From a virus, in IMG/VR virus record IMGVR_UViG_3300044530_003214, positions 1 to 44,858 of that record: a stretch of 44,858 bases of DNA. One strand, given 5' to 3'. The first letter of the stretch is position 1. Each line of letters opens with the position of its first letter. The position numbers and the translations under genes are program-made. Below are positions 34,800-42,809 of the stretch, piece after piece. The notes under the pieces were generated by a model. The model had not been told where the DNA came from. It worked only from the letters and a program-made list of their open reading frames with translations, and did no database searches.

Positions 34800-35189
34800 A
34801 TGCCGTTGATTCAATGGATTATGCAGAACTTGAGTAAAAAATATATTATTCAAGGTTCTGGTGGTGTAATTATTTATGGCGATTCAATCGAATCATTTAC
34901 TGAATATAAATTTAGCAAATTGGTTAAATTTAATATAGGATCAACTGGATACGACTTAAATGGATATCCTTGGACAATAACTGGGGTTCATGTATCTTCT
35001 AACGATGAGATTACTTATTTTGCAAAAACTGGAAAAATAAACAGCAGTTTTAAAAATAGCAAAATTTTTGTAAATAGAAAAGAAATTAAAAATGATTGTG
35101 CAGATTGTTTATGTTCTTTGCAAAAATGCTTAGATAGACCAATTGAAAACTTACCAACATATCAAGGCAAAAAAATTATAAAGGTTTAA
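34800..35189 (+). CDS. Hypothetical protein
   Basis: 129 residues with ribosome site GAGGTG. Beta-rich (YIIQGSGGVIIYGDSIESF; GYPWTITGVHVSSNDEITYF), and a Cys cluster near the C-terminus (CADCLCSLQKC), possibly a metal site. No known family recognised. The next gene starts one base after its stop. Confidence 0.6.
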   Translation: MPLIQWIMQNLSKKYIIQGSGGVIIYGDSIESFTEYKFSKLVKFNIGSTGYDLNGYPWTITGVHVSSNDEITYFAKTGKINSSFKNSKIFVNRKEIKNDCADCLCSLQKCLDRPIENLPTYQGKKIIKV

Positions 35190-35190
35190 A

Positions 35191-35532
35191 ATGATTTTTT
35201 ATTACGATTGTAGTGGAACAGTAAATATTAGTGGCTGTTCAAGAATGGAAAAAAATATTTATATTTTCTATAAATGGGGAGAAAGATCCGTTGTTTACAT
35301 AAAGCCAAAGGCAATAAAAGGAATATTAGAAAAGATAGCTGTTAAAAAAGTCATATTAAATAACAAGAATAATAAATATATTCCAATTTATCAAGATTCA
35401 TTAAATTCATTATATAATGAATCTGAACTTATTAGTGAATTAGAAGCTAGAAATTATGCACAAGATTATATTGATAAACAAAAAGATATGTTTGGTAAAT
35501 CAATTACTAATTGTATTGGAAATTCTATATGA
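35191..35532 (+). CDS. Hypothetical protein
   Basis: 113 residues, one base after the preceding gene and so co-transcribed. An N-terminal beta region (IFYYDCSGTVNISGCSRMEK) is followed by helical sequence with SELISELEARNYAQDYIDKQ. No motif recognised. The 3' end overlaps the convergent exonuclease gene by 8 bases. Confidence 0.6.
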   Translation: MIFYYDCSGTVNISGCSRMEKNIYIFYKWGERSVVYIKPKAIKGILEKIAVKKVILNNKNNKYIPIYQDSLNSLYNESELISELEARNYAQDYIDKQKDMFGKSITNCIGNSI

Positions 35533-36109
35533 TTTTGTATCTTACCAACTTTATAATTTCCATTGCATCATCTAAAGCTGTATGGCTATCCCAATTGTAT
35601 TTTTGCCCTGATTGTCTCTGATATCTTTTGACGCAAGTTTCTAAATCTGGTAAAGCATAGTCTTCATTTTCAAAATATAAAATTGCAGGATCAATAAATC
35701 GACTTCTAAAAATAATATTGTTCCAATTTTCTTGTTTTATTTTTTCTTTTAAGAACTGGTAATCAAAGCTGCCGAAATTTTTACCAGCTACATTTAAAGC
35801 TATTTTTCCATAACGATTTGGAGGAATATCATTATCTTGTAAAAAATTACCAAAGGCATACATTAAATCATCAATATAAATGCAATCATCTCCATTTTGT
35901 AATATTTTTTCAAATATTCTTTTGTGCATCACAACCGCTTGAGCGTCAAAATTATATGTTCCTTCTTTTTTAATATACCTGTGAAACTTAGGTAAATTTT
36001 CAATCGGAACTTTTGCATTAGTATCATCTATTACAGCAGCAAATTCAATAATGTCATTAACCAAAGGGTTTATCCCAGTTGTTTCTATGTCTATTGATAC
36101 ATATTTCAT
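35525..36109 (-). CDS. DEDDh 3'-5' exonuclease (DnaQ/RNase T-like)
   Basis: 194 residues. Exo I is YVSIDIETTGINP (D-x-E, residues about 4-16), exo II is the Asp in FGSFDYQFLKE (about 113-123), and exo III is SHTALDDAMEI (H-x4-D, about 173-183), in the correct order for the DEDDh family. Such enzymes remove 3' nucleotides; they serve as the proofreading subunit (DnaQ) or RNA-processing exonuclease. The family A polymerase here lacks exonuclease residues, so this protein could proofread in trans. Gene spacing (about 110 bases after the Dda-like helicase stop region) suggests a shared minus-strand transcript. Substrate preference, DNA or RNA, cannot be decided. Confidence 0.85.
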   Translation of the reverse strand: MKYVSIDIETTGINPLVNDIIEFAAVIDDTNAKVPIENLPKFHRYIKKEGTYNFDAQAVVMHKRIFEKILQNGDDCIYIDDLMYAFGNFLQDNDIPPNRYGKIALNVAGKNFGSFDYQFLKEKIKQENWNNIIFRSRFIDPAILYFENEDYALPDLETCVKRYQRQSGQKYNWDSHTALDDAMEIIKLVRYKII

Positions 36110-36219
36110 GAAATTAACTTTCTTTAAAAAATAGAGGTGATGAAACTTAATCTCGTATGGAAAATTATAAAATTATTTTTAAACTTTACCACCATATCAA
36201 TTTTATTTCAAATAAAATA

Positions 36220-37308
36220 TTAAAGATATGTTGGAACATAGTTTGATCTTGCTACCCAAATAATGTTATGTTTAGCTCTGCTTGCTGCTGTATAGCACCA
36301 TTTTTTGTGATCCCACTCATTACATTTTTCTTCATATACAATTACAGAGTCAAATTCATCTCCTTGAGACTTATGTGCCGTTATTGCATAAGCATAGTCA
36401 AAAGGATTTTCTTCTTGATAAAATTTAAAATCACTTTTTTCTTTTCCCCATTGATTTGGATCATAAAGAATATTTTTGAAATGTATTCCTTGTGAGACAA
36501 AATTGAATCTTTCTGCATTTTTATTGAGTTTGGTTACAACTCCTTGCATTCCATTGAATAGTCCTTCTTTTTTTTTGTTTCGCAAGCATATAATCTTTTC
36601 ATCTATCGCAACATAAGTGTAATTTATTTTTTTAAATTCTCTTACTTTTTCATTTATGAAAATTCTAGTTTTATTAAAAGCACATATGATTTGGTCAACT
36701 TGGGCCAAATGCTTTTCTTTAATTGCAGATTCTTTTACAATTTGAACTTTATTACTGCCTTTGAACGAAGTGCTTGGTAGTCCACTTCTTAAATGTTCCG
36801 CAAAATGAGCAATTTCACCAGCATTTCTGTGAACAGTTTCAAGCTTAAAATGTGGCTCTAGCATTAAGTTAAATTTTCCACCAATTGGTTCAAGCTGGCC
36901 ATGATCACCAACATAGAGTATTGGAAGATTGTAGGTAAGTAAATCTTTATGTATTTCTTCACTAACCATAGATGCTTCGTCTATGATAAATCCTTCACAA
37001 TCGTCTAATTCAAAATTTGATTTTAAAACCCATTCAATAGTATCATCATTTGAATTTTTAATTGGTTTATAAATCGTGCTGTGTATAGTGGAGGCTGATA
37101 TGCCCTTATTTCTAAGAACATTAGTAGCCTTTCCAGTATAGGCACAGACTAAAAATTTTCTCTTTTTAGCTTTTAAAGCTTCTTGGATTGTGGCGACACA
37201 TGTTGTTTTGCCCGTTCCAGCATAGCCACCCATACTTATAAAAGGATTTACATCTAATTCTTTTAAAATGCTTCTTATGATATTTTTTTGCTCATCAGTT
37301 AATTGCAT
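36220..37308 (-). CDS. dda: Dda/RecD2-like superfamily 1B helicase
   Basis: 362 residues. Walker A GYAGTGKT at 28-35, motif Ia CAYTGKATNVLRNKGI, motif II IIDEASMV at 108-115, and C-terminal motif V/VI DYAYAITAHKSQGDEFDSVIV with YTAASRAKHNIIWV. These match the RecD/Dda group of 5'-3' helicases; length is close to T4 Dda (439 residues) but shorter. Dda displaces proteins ahead of forks and assists origin firing and recombination. The gene follows the DUF350 gene by 9 bases on the same strand. The 110-base gap after it contains no gene or strong signal. Confidence 0.88.
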   Translation of the reverse strand: MQLTDEQKNIIRSILKELDVNPFISMGGYAGTGKTTCVATIQEALKAKKRKFLVCAYTGKATNVLRNKGISASTIHSTIYKPIKNSNDDTIEWVLKSNFELDDCEGFIIDEASMVSEEIHKDLLTYNLPILYVGDHGQLEPIGGKFNLMLEPHFKLETVHRNAGEIAHFAEHLRSGLPSTSFKGSNKVQIVKESAIKEKHLAQVDQIICAFNKTRIFINEKVREFKKINYTYVAIDEKIICLRNKKKEGLFNGMQGVVTKLNKNAERFNFVSQGIHFKNILYDPNQWGKEKSDFKFYQEENPFDYAYAITAHKSQGDEFDSVIVYEEKCNEWDHKKWCYTAASRAKHNIIWVARSNYVPTYL

Positions 37309-37317
37309 TTTGGCTTT

Positions 37318-37530
37318 CTAATGAACGACAGACGATATTATCAAGGCTATGGATATCAACAATGATGCAACTACAATGGCCACAGAAATATTTCCTTTGT
37401 TTAATTCTTCTGAAATATCGACTTTTTTAAGAAAAAAATCAAAAGAGAAATAAGAAACAAACAATAGAACCATTCCAATAAATCCAAACATTAAAGATCC
37501 TAAAGCACCAATTAAAAAGTTTTCAGGCAT
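37318..37530 (-). CDS. DUF350-like small membrane protein
   Basis: 70 residues from ATG 37530, chosen for AAAAGGAGACGAC directly upstream; an earlier in-frame start lies inside the preceding gene. Two transmembrane helices: residues 4-26 (FLIGALGSLMFGFIGMVLLFVS) and about 46-68 (VAIVVASLLISIALIISSV). Between them lies FLKKVDISEELNKGNISVA, the K-x-[DI]-x-x-E-[EL]-x-x-GN signature I associate with DUF350/YjfL. Function of the family is unknown; it sits in the inner membrane. It could act in superinfection exclusion or lysis, with no direct evidence. Confidence 0.7.
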   Translation of the reverse strand: MPENFLIGALGSLMFGFIGMVLLFVSYFSFDFFLKKVDISEELNKGNISVAIVVASLLISIALIISSVVH

Positions 37531-37543
37531 GTCGTCTCCTTTT

Positions 37544-37894
37544 TTATGCGTACAGCATTTTGGGTTCATCTGCAAAATCAATTATTTCAAAACCTAGTTT
37601 ATATTCATTATGGGAATTAAGCAATCGAGGATAGGTCATAATTTCAATTTTCCAGTTTTTATTTTTAATATATTCAATATCGTCATCAGAAAGTGATATT
37701 GCTCCTTTTATCCATTCCTTTGGGAAATTTCTTTTTGCAAATTGTTTTGCAATTTTTGCATCTTCGAAACAAATAACAGTGATGTTATCATTTTTATCTT
37801 TGTAAACTGTAATGGGTATCCATTTTTGTTGTTGGCATTCATTTTTCAGATCATCACATTTGATCACACCGTCTGTATAAATGATTGCAATCAT
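37544..37894 (-). CDS. Hypothetical protein
   Basis: 116 residues, starting within the stop of the preceding gene (ATGA overlap). MIAIIYTDGVIKCDDL and DNITVICFEDAKIAKQFAKRNFPKEWIKGAI give an alternating beta-alpha pattern with no catalytic motif. It lies in a tight minus-strand block of four genes (37891-38166, this gene, DUF350, helicase) that look like one operon. Function unknown. Confidence 0.62.
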   Translation of the reverse strand: MIAIIYTDGVIKCDDLKNECQQQKWIPITVYKDKNDNITVICFEDAKIAKQFAKRNFPKEWIKGAISLSDDDIEYIKNKNWKIEIMTYPRLLNSHNEYKLGFEIIDFADEPKMLYA

Positions 37895-38166
37895 TGGCCA
37901 CTTTTTCCAATTATTTCATTTGTAGCGTGGAATTCACAACCTTGATGTTCATTTGTTAAAAGGCCACAACGATGACTTTTTTCATTTGTACAAACACCCC
38001 AATCATTGCCAATTTCTCCACTCAACTTTAAAAAATGACTACATTCTTGAGAGCAATCTCCAAATTGATTTTTTTCTTTATTTCCAAAAGGAGAAAAGTC
38101 TTCGTCTTTTTTATTCACAATTTTAAGCAAATGGCAATGTATGTAATTAAAATCAGTTTTTGTCAT
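37891..38166 (-). CDS. Small Cys-rich protein resembling DUF3027
   Basis: 91 residues. FGDCSQECSHFLKL, then NDWGVCTNEKSHRCGLLTNE and HQGCEFH match a motif (D-C-S-x-x-C, D-W-G-V-C-x-N, R-x-G-L-L-T-x-E-H-Q-G-C) that I recall from small bacterial proteins labelled DUF3027. Five spaced Cys and several His suggest a metal site. It heads the four-gene minus-strand block. Function unknown. Confidence 0.6.
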   Translation of the reverse strand: MTKTDFNYIHCHLLKIVNKKDEDFSPFGNKEKNQFGDCSQECSHFLKLSGEIGNDWGVCTNEKSHRCGLLTNEHQGCEFHATNEIIGKSGQ

Positions 38167-38222
38167 TTGAAGTCCTTAAAATAAAAATTGATTATATTTT
38201 AAAAATACAATTTACGCAAACA

Positions 38223-38257
38223 AAAAAACGCCCAACATGTTTTTGTTAGGCGTTTTA
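38223..38257 (-). terminator. Intrinsic terminator after the heme-motif gene (bidirectional)
   Basis: AAAACGCC pairs with GGCGTTTT, extended by AACA/TGTT across one mismatch, with a T-run on each strand. It lies 10 bases beyond the stop at 38268 and also insulates the four-gene block downstream. Confidence 0.88.
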
Positions 38258-38267
38258 AATTTAATCA

Positions 38268-39311
38268 TTAATCTAAAAATTTTACAATTTTATTTTTCAA
38301 AAAATCTTCTCGTATTTTTTCGCCTTGATAAAAGCCACCATATGATATGGAGCTTGGTTCGAATGGATGAAATGAAAATATTCCATCACTTCCTCTTACT
38401 CTTCCGTACCAATCACGGGCAAAGTCAAAATCATTGGCATGTTTCAATATCGATTCATGGCATCGAATGCATGATTTGCTGTTTATCGCAATGGTTGCTG
38501 CACGATAATTCTTTGGAATAATATGGAATTCACTATCAGTTGTTGGAGCGTGGGAATCATTGTGCCACTCTTGTCCTAAAACATTGACAAATTTTTCTCG
38601 TAAAGCCTTTTTGACTAGGGCTTCTGGTATTGAATCCAAAGAAGTTGCCATAACATCACCTTGGAATATTTGATGTGATTGCACGATTCTTTGATCGTGA
38701 TAATAAACTTGAATGCCATCAGCCCTACAGAAATTCGCAAATTCTTTAAGTGTTGAGAATGGACGATAAACGCTAATTCTCCAATCACTATTTTCTTTAG
38801 TTCTTAGACGAACTTCAAATGTATAATACTTTTCTTTATAGTACATTTGTAGAACTTCTCCAACAATTGTATTAGTTGGAAACGACCAAATATAAGAAGG
38901 TCTCCTATCACCAGACAAATATTTTCTAGTTATTTCAATTTGTCGATCTGGTGGAAGCAAAATGAATTTAAATGAAGTGAAATTAGATTCTGAGACATTT
39001 TCTGTTCCAGCAGGTTTTCCCCATGGAAATTCAACATTTGGATTTCCGAATTTTTCTTGGGGTTTTGCTGCGGAAATATTGTATGTTGGGGAATGAATTC
39101 CTGACAATTGACTGGTCCAATCTTGATATGCAGATGGAATTTCTTTGTCGGTGTATATCAATAACTTTGAATTATTTTTTATCTTATTCAAAATAAGATC
39201 TTTGCTATCAGGAATATGAGAGGCAAGAATATCATGTTTTTCTTGAGACAATAATTTATATGAATCTTGTTGTGAAAATGCCAAAATACATCCTGCAATT
39301 AACGAAAACAT
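38268..39311 (-). CDS. Exported protein with a c-type heme motif (CxxCH)
   Basis: 347 residues from ATG 39311, preceded by AAAGGAT; a TTG 11 codons upstream (39344) gives a longer, better signal peptide (MAIFSRIKD then ILMFSLIAGCILAF) but has no ribosome site. IAGC could be a lipobox. About 55 residues before the C-terminus, SCIRCHESILKHANDF contains C-x-x-C-H, the covalent heme-binding motif of c-type cytochromes. It is followed by DWYGRVRGSDGIFSFHPF, with a possible distal Met absent and His/Trp present. Upstream residues (VRLRTKENSDWRISVYRPF) form an unrecognised domain. It has its own promoter and terminator. A phage-encoded exported cytochrome-like protein would be unusual; redox or host-envelope roles are possible. 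Confidence 0.72.
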   Translation of the reverse strand: MFSLIAGCILAFSQQDSYKLLSQEKHDILASHIPDSKDLILNKIKNNSKLLIYTDKEIPSAYQDWTSQLSGIHSPTYNISAAKPQEKFGNPNVEFPWGKPAGTENVSESNFTSFKFILLPPDRQIEITRKYLSGDRRPSYIWSFPTNTIVGEVLQMYYKEKYYTFEVRLRTKENSDWRISVYRPFSTLKEFANFCRADGIQVYYHDQRIVQSHQIFQGDVMATSLDSIPEALVKKALREKFVNVLGQEWHNDSHAPTTDSEFHIIPKNYRAATIAINSKSCIRCHESILKHANDFDFARDWYGRVRGSDGIFSFHPFEPSSISYGGFYQGEKIREDFLKNKIVKFLD

Positions 39312-39362
39312 AAGAATATCCTTTATGCGAGAAAATATCGCCAAATGCGATAATACAGTAGC

Positions 39363-39391
39363 AATATAGCATAAAGGATTATACTAAACAA
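39363..39391 (-). promoter_or_regulatory. Sigma-70-type promoter for the heme-motif gene
   Basis: On the minus strand: TTGTTT (39391-39386), 17-base spacer, TATATT (39368-39363). These are the same hexamers and spacing as the putative RNase P RNA promoter. Transcription would start near 39356, giving a 45-base leader to the ATG at 39311. Confidence 0.6.
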
Positions 39392-39430
39392 TATGTGAAT
39401 TATAATTTAAAAGTTAACAAATTGGTCAAT

Positions 39431-39685
39431 TTAGGCGTTTAGGGAAATCCACTCTTTGAAAGTTAATTTTGCAAAAATGCTAAGTTGTCTTTCTGGATCT
39501 TGTAATATTTTTTTAACTTCTTTTTCTCCATCGGCACTTGTGATTCTCTTCCATGCCTTTTCTCTGGTATTGCGTGAAAACTTCTTGAATGATTTTTCTA
39601 AGCCAGAAGCGATATCGATAATTGCTTTTTGTAAGTTAGTGTCAACTTTACTTGATGATTTCTTAGTTTCTTTAGGCTTTGCCAT
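39431..39685 (-). CDS. Small Lys-rich protein ending in FKEW
   Basis: 84 residues, Lys/Ser-rich and helical (KETKKSSSKVDTNLQKAII; KFSRNTREKAWKRIT), ending AKLTFKEWISLNA. The FKEW string also occurs near the N-termini of two other proteins here (6085 and 34701). The ribosome site AAAGGAAAG lies inside the end of the 222-residue gene, which overlaps by 14 bases. Perhaps a virion internal protein; inference only. Confidence 0.6.
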   Translation of the reverse strand: MAKPKETKKSSSKVDTNLQKAIIDIASGLEKSFKKFSRNTREKAWKRITSADGEKEVKKILQDPERQLSIFAKLTFKEWISLNA

Positions 39686-40340
39686 ATCTTTCCTTTGCTT
39701 TTGGGCCTCGTTCTTTTGTTTTTATATATAAAGCGAAAGAACGATTTCCGATTTTTAAATCTTCTTCTGGTGTTATTTCTTTGTAAATTAAAGAAAGCTT
39801 GGAGTTTTTACCTTCGTAGGAAATCATATCTTTTAATTTTGGAAGAACTGAATTTATAAATGTGGAACTACCAGTTAATCTTACTCCGTCTTTGTTATAT
39901 GTAGATCCTTTATATTTATATGGTATTGGATTGGCCAAAATTGGACTTTCTTTATTATCGACTTCTTTTGATAGATTTTTCCAATAGTTCAATACTTCTT
40001 TTTTTTTACCACTCCACATTTTTGGTTTTTCTTCTGTAGGAATTTCTTCTTGGCCTTGTTTTATTTCTTCTGGGGATGTTACTTGCTGCGGTTGCGGTTG
40101 CGGTTGCTGCTGTTGTTCTTGTTCTTGAAAATCTCTTAATTTGCAATAATTTAAAAACGATTCATTTGGAATGCCTGATTTTTTGTATTTTGTTTTTTTG
40201 ATGGATCTCTCGCCATTTCTTGCTTTTTTAATTTGCTTTGATGAAAGCTGATCGCTACAAGCACCGACAATTTGATAGTTATCGGTGTCTTTGCAAGGGC
40301 CAATATATGGAGCAAATCCAAATGATTCGTTTTTTATCAT
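39672..40340 (-). CDS. Hypothetical protein with Gln/Pro-rich linker
   Basis: 222 residues. A short N-terminal domain (FAPYIGPCKDTDNYQIVGAC) is joined to the rest by EQEQQQQPQPQPQQ (about residues 73-86). The C-terminal part contains PIPYKYKGSTYNKDGVRLTG and a beta-rich end (LSLIYKEITPEEDLKIGNRS). No recognised family; the low-complexity linker suggests two independent modules. It overlaps the following minus-strand gene by 14 bases. Confidence 0.62.
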   Translation of the reverse strand: MIKNESFGFAPYIGPCKDTDNYQIVGACSDQLSSKQIKKARNGERSIKKTKYKKSGIPNESFLNYCKLRDFQEQEQQQQPQPQPQQVTSPEEIKQGQEEIPTEEKPKMWSGKKKEVLNYWKNLSKEVDNKESPILANPIPYKYKGSTYNKDGVRLTGSSTFINSVLPKLKDMISYEGKNSKLSLIYKEITPEEDLKIGNRSFALYIKTKERGPKAKERYGKA

Positions 40341-40415
40341 AAGTTATTTAGTTGTTTACATTTTCAAAAAATTCTGTTAATTTTTAATTACACTAATTTT
40401 TTGATAAGGAAATTT

Positions 40416-40667
40416 ATGTTAACAAATTTAAACTTAAATAATTATGAAAATTATTCAGATGAGGATTTGCAAATATTTGCCAATGTTGTAAACGCTTTTC
40501 TTTATGCCGAAAAACTTAAAAGAAAAGGCATCATAGAAGGTGGTCCTAAAATCGATAGAAAGTCTTTTTCTCATTTGTTAGAATTTTGTGACGAAAGAGG
40601 CATAAAACCAATAAAAGAAGAAAGTAAATTGATGCAATATTTAGAGGTTATAAATAGTAAGCTTTAA
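40416..40667 (+). CDS. Hypothetical small helical protein
   Basis: 83 residues from ATG 40416, preceded by AAGGAAATTT; an in-frame TTG five codons earlier would include that site. Helical throughout: DEDLQIFANVVNAFLYAEKL and SFSHLLEFCDERG. No motif recognised. It lies 14 bases before the Pro/Gly/Met-rich gene. Confidence 0.6.
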   Translation: MLTNLNLNNYENYSDEDLQIFANVVNAFLYAEKLKRKGIIEGGPKIDRKSFSHLLEFCDERGIKPIKEESKLMQYLEVINSKL

Positions 40668-40681
40668 TCATACATATTAGC

Positions 40682-40969
40682 ATGAGAACATTTGTTAATT
40701 ATGTTAAATTCAAATTAAATGAAGATGCACCAGCACCTCCACCTGCTGGTGGGCCTCCTGCTGGCGGATCTCCTCCAATGGGTGGGCCTCCTCCAATGGG
40801 CGGACCTCCAATGGGTGGGCCTCCTCCAATGGGCGGACCTCCAATGGGTGGGCCTCCGATGGGTGGTGGTGCTGGAGGAACACAAACTCCACCAGCAACT
40901 AAAATTAAATCTAGTAATGTCTGGGACGCACTTAAAAAATTATTTAATCCTAAAGAAAGCAAAAAATAA
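40682..40969 (+). CDS. Pro/Gly/Met-rich low-complexity protein with T4-type processing motif
   Basis: 95 residues in three parts. Residues 1-14 (MRTFVNYVKFKLNE) resemble the capsid-targeting peptides of T4 internal proteins (M-K-T-[FY]-x-x-[FY]) and end in L-x-E, the T4 prohead protease cleavage pattern. Residues 17-60 are P-P-M-G-G repeats encoded by a 15- to 30-base repeat. The last 30 residues are basic and amphipathic (SNVWDALKKLFNPKESKK). Packaging into the head with cleavage is inferred. The frames opposite and shifted over the GC-rich repeat are shadows. Confidence 0.65.
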   Translation: MRTFVNYVKFKLNEDAPAPPPAGGPPAGGSPPMGGPPPMGGPPMGGPPPMGGPPMGGPPMGGGAGGTQTPPATKIKSSNVWDALKKLFNPKESKK

Positions 40970-41031
40970 TACAGTCATAAGGCTTGATAATTCTTCAAAT
41001 ATAGTTTAATTTATATTTTTTGGAGGAGATC

Positions 41032-42090
41032 ATGTCAACAGTTCTTATATTTACAGACATTCATATCAATCCGCACAAAAGATCACAAGAAAGACTTAAG
41101 GATTGTTTGCAAGTTTTAGACTGGGTTTTCGAAACAGCAAAAAATGAAAAAATAAAAACAATATTATTTGGTGGCGATCTTTTTCATGATCGTCAAAAAA
41201 TAGATGTATACACATATCAGAAAACTTTTGAGATATTGATGAAATGGTTGCCAACCAATCAATTTCATTTGTATCTTGTTTTGGGAAATCATGATTTGTG
41301 GTTTAACGAACAGACATCTATCAGTAGTGTAATGCCATTTTCTTCTTTGCCAAATATTACGATCATAGATCAACCAACCAGAATGAAAATAGAAAATTCA
41401 TATTGGGATTTGATTCCATTTACTCATGATCCAATTAAAGCGATTGAAAGTCTTAAAAAAGAAGATGGAAGTTTCCAATACGCTCTTGGTCATTTGGCTG
41501 TTGATGGTGCTATTTTGCATGGAAGTTCAGTGGCAGATGTTGCGATAGAGCATGATGGAGAGATGGTGAAAATAGGAGCAAATATATTTTCTAATTACCA
41601 AAAGGTTTTCTTGGGGCATTATCACTGTCAGCAAATCTTAGAACCAAACATTGAATATATTGGATCTCCGTTACAATTATCATTTGGAGAAGCATTTCAA
41701 GATAAACACATCATTGCGTTTGATTGTGATAACGCTAAAATAAAATATATAACAAATAACTTTTCTCCAAAACATCTTGTTTTAAGAGCAGATGAAATTG
41801 ATAAATATGATTTGTCTAAAAATTTTGTTAGAGTTATTGTAGAAAGCTTATCTGGTGCCGATCTAATTGATATGAGGAAAGAAATATCTAAGGATAAAGA
41901 TTTGGGATCTTTGGAAATTAGACAGCAAAAAAGAAACATAGAAAAACAATTGATCGATGATGCTAAGTCTATTTTGTTCAAAGAAGAAGAAATGATTGAG
42001 CAATATGTTGATTTAGTTGGTACTAATGGTTTGGATAAGGAAAAGCTTGTGAAAATTGGGAAATTAATTTGCGAACAGGAGATCAAATGA
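41032..42090 (+). CDS. SbcD/Mre11-like nuclease (T4 gp47-like)
   Basis: 352 residues from ATG 41032, with GGAGGAG as ribosome site. All five metallophosphoesterase motifs are present: FTDIHINPH (D-x-H), GGDLFHDR (G-D-x-x-x-D-R), GNHDLW (G-N-H-D/E), LGHLAVDG (G-H near 147), and LGHYHCQQ (G-H-x-H). The C-terminal 120 residues form the capping and ATPase-binding region. It works with the gp46-like ATPase encoded at 43612 to resect double-strand ends for recombination. It is separated from that partner by two glycosyltransferase genes, an unusual insertion because the pair is normally adjacent. The last 4 bases overlap the next start. Confidence 0.92.
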   Translation: MSTVLIFTDIHINPHKRSQERLKDCLQVLDWVFETAKNEKIKTILFGGDLFHDRQKIDVYTYQKTFEILMKWLPTNQFHLYLVLGNHDLWFNEQTSISSVMPFSSLPNITIIDQPTRMKIENSYWDLIPFTHDPIKAIESLKKEDGSFQYALGHLAVDGAILHGSSVADVAIEHDGEMVKIGANIFSNYQKVFLGHYHCQQILEPNIEYIGSPLQLSFGEAFQDKHIIAFDCDNAKIKYITNNFSPKHLVLRADEIDKYDLSKNFVRVIVESLSGADLIDMRKEISKDKDLGSLEIRQQKRNIEKQLIDDAKSILFKEEEMIEQYVDLVGTNGLDKEKLVKIGKLICEQEIK

Positions 42091-42809
42091 AGCAATATCT
42101 TGTTACTGCGTGTGATGAAACTTATTTCGATATGTTTGGAGTACCTTGGATTTCGTCTATGCTTGAAATAAGTAATTTCAAAGGAACGGTAATTCTTATT
42201 GCTTTCGGATTTAAAAATAAAGTAATTATTGATAAATTAGAAAATAATAACATAAACATAATTCATACACAAAATATCTTAAAGAAAAGATCTTTCGTAT
42301 ATGAAAAAATTTCTGAAATACAAAATCAAAATTTAGGGCAATATGCGTATTTTGATTTTGATGGATATTTTAATTGCGACATAAATCCAATTTTTGAATT
42401 AATGGAAGATTCTATCTTTTTGAGGACAGAAAATAATAATGATGGATTTGTGTGTGGTGATAACAAAGCTTGGGATAAATTTGCTAAATTTCAAAGCTTA
42501 GAAAGATTTTGTGGATTTGATCCATCAATCGAATATTTCAGACTTGCTGAAAACGACATTAAATTTATTCCCAACAAATGGAATTACACCGAACCAGCTA
42601 GGATTAACTCGGATAGTGATGTTGGGTTTTTACATTATCATGGAGACATCAAATCTTCAATGAGTAGTGTCCAGAATCATGATTTTTCATTTCAAAAAAA
42701 ATATCATGAAATAAATTGCAAGTGGCAAAAAGAATTTGAAAAAAAGTATCAATCGATGTCGCTAAAAATGATCACTAAAGATAAACATGAGATTACTGAT
42801 AGTTTATGA
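42087..42809 (+). CDS. Putative GT-A glycosyltransferase (GT8-like)
   Basis: 240 residues from ATG 42087, within the gp47 stop and preceded by AGGAG; an earlier in-frame start lies inside gp47. YLVTACDETYFDMFGVPWISSML (residues 3-25) and GTVILIAFGF are the donor-nucleotide strand pair. QYAYFDFDGYFNCDINPIF (about 87-105) supplies the D-x-D motif (DFD). Later, KFIPNKWNY and VGFLHYHGDIK hold the G-H-H/W-type acceptor-side signature seen in GT8 and similar transferases. It may transfer a sugar to a protein or DNA acceptor. Placed between the two subunits of the recombination nuclease, it forms a pair with the next gene, which it overlaps by 4 bases. Confidence 0.65.
   Translation: MKQYLVTACDETYFDMFGVPWISSMLEISNFKGTVILIAFGFKNKVIIDKLENNNINIIHTQNILKKRSFVYEKISEIQNQNLGQYAYFDFDGYFNCDINPIFELMEDSIFLRTENNNDGFVCGDNKAWDKFAKFQSLERFCGFDPSIEYFRLAENDIKFIPNKWNYTEPARINSDSDVGFLHYHGDIKSSMSSVQNHDFSFQKKYHEINCKWQKEFEKKYQSMSLKMITKDKHEITDSL

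Noticed and set aside
40699-41009. Other frames over the GC-rich repeat at 40730-40870
   Set aside because: Shifted or antisense readings of the P-P-M-G-G repeat; only the frame starting MRTF has a T4-like N-terminus and continues into a normal C-terminal helix.
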